From Azolla caroliniana (lineage: Eukaryota; Polypodiophyta), in the NCBI GenBank assembly GCA_043228905.1, contig JBHGNT010000012.1, positions 7,812,001-7,876,000 on the forward strand: DNA of 64,000 bases. Reading direction: 5' to 3'. The position numbers were made by a program, and so were the translations under genes. A model generated the notes under the pieces. The model was not told where the DNA came from. It worked only from the letters and a program-made list of their open reading frames with translations, and ran no database searches. Positions 54,714-64,000 of the stretch are shown piece after piece; positions within the stretch are counted from its first letter, which is position 1, and each line of letters opens with the position of its first letter.

Positions 54714-55135
54714 GTAAAGCCTTCTTCTTGTGCATTCGTTTGTCTTGTGACTAGGGGTTTATTCGGGCTTGCCCATGCACCTCTCCTTTTCACAAAGATG
54801 TTCGAACATTCGTTTCTTCTGTGTGTTGTTCCTCTTGTGTGTTCGTTCGTCTTGTGACGAGGGGTTGATTCGGGCTTGCCTATGCACCTTGCCTTTTCGC
54901 AAAGGCATTTGAACTTTTGTGCCTTGTCTATGTAAGCCTTCCTCTCGTGCATTTGTTCGTTTTGTGGCTAGGGGTTGATTCGGGCTTGCCTATGCACCTT
55001 GCCTTTTCGCAAAGGCATTTGAACTTTTGTGCCTTGTCTAAGTAAGCCTTCCTCTCGTGCATTTGTTCGTTTTGTGGCTAGGGGTTGATTCGGGTTTGCC
55101 CATGCATCTCTCCTTTTCACAGAATGATCGAGCAA
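54714..55135. repeat. Tandem array (about 110-120 bp unit), right part
   Basis: Four units each hold CTTGTG.CTAGGGGTT, TTCGGGCTTGCC.ATGCACCT and CTTTTCGCAAAGGCATTTGAAC. The two middle units (54855-55070) are nearly identical; the first and last are more diverged. Same family as 15150-15497. Confidence 0.85.
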
Positions 55136-57500
55136 CCGTGTTGTGCGTGTGAGCCCTAAATCCTTCCAATCCAAAACCTTGATAGCTCCGTCTCACAATC
55201 CACACTTAGTGACGGATTTTCATGACAATGTGATCAAATCCCTCCATACACTTGCATATTCAATACCTTTAGCAAAAATGTCTCTTCATGCGTAATATAT
55301 ATGGCATATGCGATCCAATCTACTCCAAGTTTGTCTGTATTGTGTAGATTGAAATTTATAACCAAAATCAATTCCATTTATCAAACTCAATGCATCATAC
55401 CTTAAGGCCTCCACCATCAACAAGTCTAAAACCGCTCGTTTAGGGACATCCATCAAACTATGCATTGAAGTAGATTGGGCCACATCATTGTCACATATTT
55501 TTAGCTCCTAATCAACATTTACATACTCTCTAAACCAAGGAAAAATATTTAGGATTGTAATTGGAATTGTGATTGAATACATTTTGTACTACCATGTGGC
55601 GTATCAATAAGTCATTGTGTTGATGGAAATGAGGAGTCAAAGAGGTGTGGAAGATTAGGTTGCATCTTGAGGATGATTTATTTCTATGGTGATGATTAGG
55701 TGGGATCTTGCACATTGGTGTGTGTTGTTGCTATCAAGGAAACTTGTGTTTGGTCACTTGTAGGAAACATGGAAACGTTTTTCATCTACTTGGGAGTCGT
55801 CCATATGCGTTTTTTTTCTCAACAATTTATTCAATCTCTAGTTTACAAATCCCTTGGTCATCAAATTTAAATGTTCTTGTGTCGTTGTGGAATTTACATT
55901 GAGAGCCCAATGTCATTGACCAATTTTATGCATTTTTTATCCTTCTGGATATTTATGAACTTTTTTGCAATAAAATAATGAAATTGGGTAATATGCTCCA
56001 TTCATGTCCATAACAACATGAACATTCAAGTTTTCCATCTATGAATCCTTTTATATCTACCATGACATTGGCAGGTACATTTATTCCCTATTATTTAAAT
56101 TTTTATGATATGATATGCTTTTAATTACACCATTTCCCTAAACCTACAATTTTCATAGTTTTGTATCTCTAATTGAGCTCCCATTCTCCAATCCATATCC
56201 ACGAGAAGAAGGGAAATGGGCTACATCACCTAAGTGCTATTCTTTTCATTAATATATGACCATCACATTGAAGTTCTTTCTTTGAAACATAATCCTATGA
56301 TATAATCACATATTGTCGTAAATGTATTTTAAAGTAATAAAAACTTGTTCAATTATGTTGTGGGGTTTTTGTTTGGTCTTTCAATTATCATTCCCTAATC
56401 TTCTTTAATGATAGTAAAGGCATTCAAACATGTATGAAAAAGTTCTCTATGAAGAACATTAACATTTTTTGATGCACAACAACAAATGTTGTTAGAAATC
56501 AAAATGATAACAAAAGATGTTCAATGATAGCAATCATAAATGACATAGAGTATATTGTACGATTTAACACTCAATTGAATACGGTGACGGTTATTAGATT
56601 GGTGGTCAATAGTCATATCTCAATCCTCTTCGACAATAAAGAAAGAGGCATCCTAGAATGACACACATGTATGACAATGAATGAAAGGTTCTAAGGAAGT
56701 TCATCTCAAAGCACGAAAATAAAAATGAAAGCCAAGTGTCTATGAATAAAGGTATACTTCCATGGACAACATAGATCCAGATATTTTTGACATTTTGCCT
56801 TTTGGGGTCATAGTTAATCATAGAAAGCAAACATTATGTGTTAGAGCAACAATGGGAAATCACTATTTTATATATTACTAATGAAATAGATGATATAATC
56901 TTAAGGTTTATAGTCTAACCAAACATATTTGTTGCTAAATTCAATGTAAAAAAGGTTCACGTTTTACTTTGATATCATTGCAATAACCAAAATCAAACCT
57001 TTTTGCTTAAATTTGGTTTTACAACACAATTTCCATGGCAAAAAGGAACAAAATGAAAACATTGCCTTGTGTTAAAAACAAGACCAATACACGAGCATTT
57101 GATATCAAGTTAAGAGGGCAATGTGTGAAACATAGTCTATGAAAGAGCAATAATTTGTAGCCTTTATTCACATTTTAGGACGAGATTAAACTTGTCAAAG
57201 GACAACAAATAAATGAACTAATCACAACAAGTCATTGTGCCCTAAATGATAACTTATAAGTATTGCTTTTATTTATTTATTTTCCAAAAAAAACTACTTC
57301 CATTAGTTAAGGCAATGTATATAGGATAATATACAACTCATATCTTACAGGCCACCTTGCATGTCAAAAGAAAACAATATGTGTAGAGGAAACAACAAAA
57401 ACAACTCCAAAACACCACATCATTCGATGAGCATAGCATTAACCGAACGCATACTCTCTATGTGAGCCTCATACAACCCGAATTCAGCATGACGTCCTCC
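55136..57500. other. AT-rich intergenic DNA, nothing recognised
   Basis: No frame longer than about 75 codons and no LTR, terminal inverted repeat or RNA gene was seen. Confidence 0.5.
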
Positions 57501-58490
57501 ACTCACTTCTCATGGCAACACCCATCTAGATGTTAGGTACACTCGAAGGGAACAACCACCGTGGTGGTTGATAATTCCACTTCGCTTTACCATCCACCAT
57601 CTGCATCATCGACGAAACACTCCATTTCAAAAGGAACCGAGTTCTAGCTTCTTCACTTGCATCAGAGGGCCCTTGAAGACTTTCAAACTCTCCTCGTAAC
57701 GTAGAAATAAGATTAAACGAGATCATCATTAAATTCTTAGCCGGTGGGGTTCACTTACCAACGAAAATCTCATTGCACCTAGATACCCACACTTGACAAA
57801 CCGTAAGGCCGACCACTAATAACCATATGTCCACGTAGCGTTCCTGTAAGAAGAATGAACCCCCTTGCGTTGGTTATACAGTTCCTTGCATCACCTTTAA
57901 AGAAGGACTGCTTCCATTCCACCCTTGAAACCACGAAGCCGATTCAGTGGCCAACCAAGTGCCTGTTGTGCTCGATACATGAACCTCAACCCCGAACCGA
58001 GCCAAGATTCTTAACCTCCTCGACCAAATTTCTTGGGCTTGTGGGCAACACCACAAATAATGTGCGATGTCCTCCAAGCTCGCACTGCAGGCCTTGCAAC
58101 TACTCATGTCACCTCTATTCCCAAGCCACTCTCCCGTTTGAACAACCCGATGGGTGATTAACCAGAAAAACACTTTGACCCGCTCGGGAAGGGATGAGTT
58201 CCATATCCTGCTCCTGGTTCTATCCACGAAGATTGAATAGACAGCTACATTGAGCCCACTTGTTGGCCCACTTCTCACGATACCAACCTAACTTTCTTCC
58301 CAAGCGCGTCGAGTATTCAAAGAAACCTATTGATTTATCTTCTTCTCCCTTCCACGTATATTCAGCGGGATCCCATTCTAAGCACTCGAGAGGCTTGCCT
58401 TCAACCACGTACAAGATCCAATCCTCCTCAACCTCTTTGACTGGTGGATTCACCTTCCATTTCTTTCCATCTCTTGCCACAATTCTAATC
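57501..58490 (-). pseudogene. LINE-type C-terminal fragment (reverse transcriptase zinc-binding domain)
   Basis: Minus-strand frames at 58480-58220 ('LECLEWDPAEYTWKGEEDKS') and 58278-57874 carry the zf-RVT pattern found after reverse transcriptase in plant non-LTR elements: 'RIWNSSLPERVKVFFWLITH', then 'CKACSASLEDIAHYLWCCP'. A further frame (57729-57526) may continue it. No RT core or endonuclease is present and no poly(A) tail was seen, so it is a small decayed piece. Confidence 0.7.
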
Positions 58491-60002
58491 GGATACTAGC
58501 TTGCACTTTCATCTATTTATCCCTACTGGACGATCTTCCCATTCTTTCCTAGATCCCTAACATTGATCATTTTCCGGTATCATCACATTGTCCGGAATTC
58601 TAAACAAACGAACTATTTACAACAAGTCATCGCGTGCTGAATGATAACTTGAAAGTCTTGTCTTTATAGACCATACATATGGAATTTAAACATGACAATA
58701 TTTGGATATATTTGTTGCTTTGCAACATTGAGATAGTGGTTCAAGTCTTGACCAAGGATGTTCGAATAAAATATTTCCTTGTACAAACTCTTTATAATTG
58801 TGCACTAACAATTTCATCTTTAAAATATAAGTTTTACAATGTTAATATTTTTATATAATTGTTATAGCTTTGTCATTATTTAAGATTGGGCGCATATTAC
58901 TAATTTGATGTGAATACATTGAATTTTGACTTTATTTCCATTAAGGCTAACAGTGAAAATATAAATATATACATTTGTTACATGAGAGTAGCGATGAAGA
59001 TGAAAAAGTTGCTCTTTAAGAAAAGACCTTTGATGAAAGCATGAATACAATGGCAAAGAGTAAAAGCTTGATCCCGGGAAGATTTCTAGACTTTTTTTAT
59101 ATTTTGATGCATGTTTCTTCTTAGAGCACAAAACAAGAAAAAGAGCGACGTTTATGAAAGAAGGCATAGAGGATAGAGCAAAGGCTAATCTCGAGAGTGA
59201 ATGGAAGTAATGCTTCTAAACCTTCAAAAATTAGGCACGTGTTTTTACTCAATGACCAATTATAAAAAGAGAAATAAGAGCACCTACTAACAAAGGAATG
59301 TGCTTGATGACATGAAATAAATATACATGAGGATGAACCCCTAACATTTTCTAAACATCTTCACATTTTGGTATATGACAATGCCAAAAATAAAACATCA
59401 TATCAAGGGTATTTGGACAACATACAATGAATATGTCAATGAATTAAGGGTTAATCCTCGACAAAAGTCCATTGCAATACAAAATAGTAGAGTAATGAAT
59501 GACGAGGGAAAGATACTTGATGACAAATAGATACAACATGTCTATGTTTAGAGGTCGAGTCTCGACCTAGATGGAGGCTGTTGGAATGTGCACATGAGTT
59601 GAATTGACTCGTCAAACAACAAAATCAATGATAAGGGATGTTGTTTTCTGATAAGCAAATATATATAACGCGCACGCACACACACATGAAGAGGTTGACC
59701 TAAACAAAGAATGTTGTAGTGTTCATTAGGTCTCTTGATTCATCAATGATGTGGTATCCAACTAATACATTGAGTGTTGATGAATTTGAATTGATTTAAC
59801 AACCATTTGTCATTGAACTAACAAAGAATTCAATGATGCCCATGGAGCTTCTCGACACAGACCTAAAATCAAAGAACAACGTGGTGCTAATGGAGACATG
59901 CTTCTTAAGAATCTACATGATGATAATGTAACAAAGAAACAACCGATGTTGTATACAATTTCATTGGTTCATTAACTTTGACAACGAGGAGTACTTCAAT
60001 GC
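58491..60002. other. AT-rich intergenic DNA, nothing recognised
   Basis: Short frames only; no repeats longer than about 20 bp and no RNA gene were seen. Confidence 0.5.
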
Positions 60003-60257
60003 ACTCGGAGTTAGAGACGATTCATCAACTACTTGATACTGATCTAATGAACCCTATTTCAATGTGTCACACGGAGTCGAGTCGAGTACTCGGAGTTAGA
60101 GACGATTCATCAACTACTTGATACTAATCTAATGAACCCTATTTCAATGTGTCACACGGAGTCGAGTCGAGTACTCGGAATCAGAGACGATTCATCAACT
60201 ACTTCATACTAATCTAATGAACCCAATTTCAATGTGTCACATGGGGTCGAGTCGAGT
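60003..60257. repeat. Tandem repeat, 3 x 85 bp
   Basis: Units start at 60003, 60088 and 60173 with ACTCGGAGTTAGAGACG (ACTCGGAATCAGAGACG in the third) and end with GTCGAGTCGAGT. The first two differ by one base and the third by about seven. Confidence 0.92.
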
Positions 60258-60507
60258 CATCAAGCAGGCACATCACGGGATGCGCGTGAAGAAAGTGTCC
60301 AGACATGTAATGATTCATCGGCCAAACATGGTAGCCATCTATGGAGCGAAAAGGTCAGGGCAAGACATGGAAGGAAAAAGTTGCGAAGCTTATGGAGTGT
60401 GATTGATGACGGCAGAGCCTCAACAATAGTAGTTGACAGTGGCATCACCTGACACCGATAGAAGTGCGTGCGGCAGGTGTTTATCCAAACAACATAACAT
60501 ACCTCAT

Positions 60508-60591
60508 GATGATGATGATGATGATGATGATTGTGATGATAAGGGACACACATGAGAAGGTAGCATAGTTATATGGAGAAGAGATCTTGAG

Positions 60592-60658
<67 letters not shown>

Positions 60659-60775
60659 TATGTATGTATATGGATATGTATACATACATATATGTGTATA
60701 TGTATATGTATATGTATACATACATATATGTGTATATGTATATGTATACATACATATACGTGTATATGATGTGTG
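60508..60775. repeat. Microsatellite cluster upstream of CCR4
   Basis: In order: ATG/GAT triplets (60506-60533), TG (60597-60623), TC (60624-60655), then alternating ATATGT/ATACAT hexamers (60656-60765). The last part is partly self-complementary. Confidence 0.9.
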
Positions 60776-60945
60776 ATTATGGGTTTGTAGAGTAAAAAAG
60801 CATGGCATAAACAAATAAAATCTCCTCCTCTTCTTCCTTCTCTTCTTCTTCTTCTTCTTCTTCTTCTCTTCAAAAGCCTTACCTTTCATTAGCCTCTCTG
60901 TCTCACTTTCAACTTCTGGGTTCCTTCCTTCCTTCCTTCCTTCTC

Positions 60946-60986
<41 letters not shown>

Positions 60987-61502
60987 AGAGAGAGAAGAGA
61001 CAACACACATACATACACAGAGAAAGACTCCATAGCCAAACTTCTTCCACAAACCCACACGATGTACTCGAAGGTGCCCACCATGTCCCCCTAATAAGGA
61101 AACCCTGTTCTCACTATCGATCCAAGAGATTGCAGAGATTTCCTCATTTGGGTTCTCCTCCTTTCCCCCTCTGCTTTCGCTCCACAATGACCTAATACAG
61201 AAACAATACAGCAGCACTTCTCTGTTCAAAGCTCCTAAAAAAACAGAGGTAAAGAAAAAGCAGTACAGAAGAGGTCGGACACTTTGTTCCGTCTTCTTCT
61301 TCCTCTCCTCTCCTTTTGTTTTGTTTTGTTTTGACCACTTGATGGCAGATATGCTTCATATTTCACCATCGTTATCATCATCATCATCATCATCATCATC
61401 ATATCAGAAGGTTTTTTCTAGTGGTACTGGTATCAAGGATTCGTCTTCTTCTTCTTCACTAGTTGCTAAATTTGCTCTCATTGTTGTGGTTGAGTGGGAA
61501 GA
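60776..61502 (+). promoter_or_regulatory. CCR4 promoter and 5' UTR region
   Basis: Contains a TTC run (60843-60875), TTCC repeats (60922-60941), a GA run (60952-61000) and a TTTTG run (61315-61332), then TCATCA repeats (61369-61402). CT/GA tracts just upstream of the coding start are common in plant 5' leaders. No TATA box was fixed. An upstream frame at 61342-61509 overlaps the main start. Confidence 0.45.
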
Positions 61503-61509
61503 ATGCTGA
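61342..61509 (+). other. Upstream ORF of 55 codons overlapping the CCR4 start
   Basis: The ATG at 61342 opens a serine-rich frame that ends at the TGA at 61507-61509, in another frame than the main ATG at 61503 (the shared bases read ATGCTGA). If the transcript starts upstream of 61342, ribosomes would meet this ATG first. It would then limit or tune CCR4 translation. This is an inference; no transcript data are available. Confidence 0.4.
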
Positions 61510-63852
61510 CTGTGGTGCGTGTGCACCTCCCTTCGGATATCCCTATTGTGGGTTGTGAACTGACTCCTTATGTTCTTCTTCGACGACCTGATGGCTCAGT
61601 CACTTCTGAAGATATCCCCGAATCTGCCCCTTCAGATGGGTTTTACCTCAGACATAGATGGTATGCTTCCTTTTAATTATATTCTTTTGTTTCTGGTTGT
61701 ATGCTTCTACTTAGTTGAACAACTAATAGAAAGCACTTGTTAAGAGTACTTATGGTATGCCCCGTGGGGCTTTTGTTTTTGGATCCTGAACAAATGCATA
61801 GAAGCATGGGAGAATGGCCGATTAGGATATAGATATGTGCCTTATATATCTTTTACTAGAAGAAAGTCAGAATGAATGATCAGGTTACATATGGTATCTC
61901 TCTTGTAACGTTTTTTTTTTTTTTTTTGCTTCTAATGCACATACATTGAAGCATGATAGGTGACTAATTAAGGTGTAGTATTTGCCTTGTAATTTTTGTT
62001 TTTGTATTAATTTATTCCGAACATAAAAGATAGGTTTTGTTCACTTTATGCTTGGCTAGCTTTATTTTCTAATTTGAAAACGTAATTGAAGCACGGGACA
62101 ATGACTTGTCAGAGTGCATATTATATATATGTATCCTTTCAACTTCTACGCTCAAGGGCATTACCATCAAACATATATAGCGTGTATCTATCAATGCTTG
62201 TGTTTTGCTTCCAGTTTATTCTTGTTTAGCTTTGTTGAATGTCAGAAGTTAAGCAAGTAGGAGTATGGAGAAAGGATTGGTCATGGTAGATTGGTCTCCT
62301 TTAAGTATTTTGTTTTTGGTTTAGTTCATGATTTCTTGGCTCTGTTCACGTTATTGAAACCTCTGAATAGAGATTGGATGACGTGAGCTGTTAGAGTTCA
62401 TATGGTTTGCCTCCTTTAACTCTTAATTTTCCTATGCATGGCTAGATTTTTATTTATTTTTGCTGCCTCTCTGAATAGAGGCATGAGAGAATGACTAGTC
62501 AGGATAAATATGATAATCTCTTGAAATATTTAGTTCTGGTCATTGTTAGGCTTGGTGAATTTTGTGCACTTCATTGCATATATGAATTTTAACCAATTAG
62601 ACTATGGGGAAATGACCAGTAAATGCCTGTTTTAAGCTCATGTAATATGTGTCTTATAACTTTTAGTGTTCATGCTTGGGCTTGCTTTTTTACTTTTATA
62701 TATGAAGTTAAGAAATAGGAGAATGACGAATTGTTGGTCAGGGTAGATATAATTTCTCTTTTAATTCTTATTTTTAAGGGGATTCATCTCAAACGTAGGT
62801 GTTTTTTCCTCTTTACCTTGTACATATGATATGCCTCCTTTAACTTTTATATTTGGTCCTGATTTAAGAGCTTTTTGAACATATTTTGGGTACAGGTTCC
62901 GTATCCAAAGTGACAAGGGAATTGCAGTATGCAGTGTACATCCATCAGAACCTGCAACTCTTCAATGCTTGGGATGCATAAAGGCAAAGACAATCAGCAA
63001 AAGCTATCATTGTTCTCCAGAATGTTTCGCTGATTCATGGCGGCAACATAGATCATTGCATGCTCGTGCAGCTAATGCCATTCAGGAGAATGGACCTGAA
63101 GAAGAAGAGCTTTTTGGGGGCTTTAATGGCGGTGGATCTGTAAATTCATCTGTTGGTGGATCAACGTTTCTAGGGTTAAGCAATGGATCTATACCAATTC
63201 TTGTATCGGATCGTGGCGGAAGTGGTGAAACATGGTATGAAGTTGGACGGCACAGAACATATACACCATCAGCTGATGATGTTGGCCATGTTTTGAAATT
63301 TGAGTGTAGTGCAATAGATTCCAGTAGTGGCCAGGCTGTATCCCCAGCAAACACTCTTCTAACTGCAAGAGTGATTCCTGCACCTTCTCCTACACCAAGA
63401 CGAATGGTTCCTCTGAGCTTTATAGATGGATTGTCAGGGCAAGAATCTGAGAACCATACTTCAGCACCTGGGACATTTACTGTTCTATCATATAACGTGT
63501 TATCAGATCTTTATGCCACAAGCGATATGTATAGCTATTGTCCTCCTTGGGCTTTATCTTGGGCTTACAGGAGACAGAATTTGCTACGAGAAATTGTTGG
63601 GTACAAGGCAGACATCTTATGTCTCCAAGAGGTGAGTGAATTTTATCTGAAAAAACAGATATCGCTGTTGTGTGAATTAAAATTTACATAGCATGCACAG
63701 GTACTTTATATCTCTATTGTGTGAATTAATTAACCTAGCATTCACAAGTGCTTTGGTTCTTACAGGTCCAGAGTGATCATTATGAAGAATTTTTTTCACC
63801 AGAGCTAGATAAACATGGATATTTTGGTGTCTACAAGAAGAAAACTACAGAG
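61503..63852 (+). CDS. CCR4: CCR4 carbon catabolite repressor protein, first three coding exons (CCR4-1/CCR4-2 type)
   Basis: The coding exons 61503-61660, 62896-63631 and 63766-63852 join in frame with GT-AG borders; the gene continues past the window. The start MLTVVRVHLPSDIPIVGCEL matches plant CCR4-1/CCR4-2. The N-terminal part holds a Cys/His cluster ('CSVHPSEPATLQCLGC' and 'YHCSPECFADSWRQH'), then a beta-rich segment ('YTPSADDVGHVLKFEC'), then the start of the endonuclease/exonuclease/phosphatase nuclease domain ('FTVLSYNVLSD', 'WAYRRQNLLREIVGYKADIL' and 'CLQEVQSDHYEEFF'). The asparagine of SYNVL and the glutamate of LQEVQ are the expected first metal-binding residues. CCR4 removes poly(A) tails of mRNA as part of the CCR4-NOT complex in the cytoplasm. 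Plant CCR4 enzymes lack the yeast leucine-rich repeat and have this Cys/His region instead. No disruption is visible. Confidence 0.95.
61661..62895 (+). other. CCR4 intron 1
   Basis: The 1.2-kb T-rich intron has donor GTATGC and acceptor TACAG. It contains a T homopolymer (61911-61928) and several diverged copies of a motif like 'GAGAATGAC.AGT.AGG.TA.ATATG' (near 61810, 62485 and 62720), suggesting an old local repeat. Confidence 0.7.
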
Positions 63853-64000
63853 GTAAATGAGCCAGAGATGTGAATTCATTTTAAAAATCTATGTTTGCAT
63901 GGATTAGATCAAAGTTTATCATAAATAAGTGCAGCTTCTAATGAAGCCAAGGTAATGCCTGAATTGAAGGGTACACATTTGCCTTATTAGCAACCATTAC

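Noticed and set aside
60003-60257. CRISPR-like repeat
   Set aside because: Direct adjacent 85-bp units without spacers in plant DNA are an ordinary tandem repeat.
63082-63383. Minus-strand frames of 64-90 codons
   Set aside because: They are antisense shadows of CCR4 exon 2, whose plus-strand protein is clearly conserved.

Overview
The window is nuclear DNA of a land plant, most likely a flowering plant. Two spliced host genes of plant type sit at the edges, and about 50 kb of mostly broken LTR retrotransposons lies between them. No bacterial, organellar or CRISPR-type content was seen. The species cannot be named from the sequence alone.

Left edge (1-9.9 kb): a truncated Copia element in sense orientation (1 to about 950) lies beside five exons of a minus-strand TPR gene resembling TTC5 (1242-5846; start at 5846, 3' part missing from the window). 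Next comes a 1.3-kb direct duplication (6067-7371 and 7916-9207) whose copies are separated by the 5' end of another Copia element (LTR 7372-7656 plus the start of gag).

9.9-15.1 kb: three eroded retroelement pieces: a minus-strand Copia (9.93-11.46 kb), a plus-strand Copia pol (11.70-13.07 kb) and a minus-strand Gypsy pol (13.38-14.65 kb).

15.15-55.14 kb: a tandem repeat array split by a 39.2-kb nested stack. E1 (Copia, minus) has 638-bp LTRs at 15498-16135 and 54076-54713. E2 (Copia, minus) sits inside E1, with LTRs 19064-19404 and 52493-52799 and target-site duplication (TSD) GCACG. E3 (Copia, plus, nearly intact, 20791-25723) lies in the E2 reverse transcriptase. B (Gypsy, plus; TSD GCCCG at 26296 and 51066) lies in E2 between the zinc knuckle and the protease. 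A (Gypsy, plus, from 26368) lies in the 5' LTR of B. D (minus, 37708-42799) lies in the B pol. C (chromodomain Gypsy, minus, 34260-37707) lies in the 3' ORF of A. A single deletion at 37707/37708 explains every missing half of A, B, C and D. A and B share a gag-pol plan plus an extra sense ORF after integrase (domain plus coiled coil). In B that ORF and the LTR are duplicated as a 2.6-kb tandem block.

Right edge (55.1-64 kb): AT-rich intergenic DNA with a LINE C-terminal fragment (57.5-58.5 kb), an 85-bp triple repeat and microsatellites, then the first three coding exons of a CCR4 deadenylase gene (61503-63852, plus strand), which runs off the window. The two host genes are transcribed divergently, with their start codons 55.7 kb apart.

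The most unusual items are the chromovirus C, whose polymerase and chromodomain look fungal or animal rather than typically plant; the extra coiled-coil ORF conserved in A and B; the degenerate higher-order repeat inside D; and the series of in-frame stops in A that all fit cytosine deamination.
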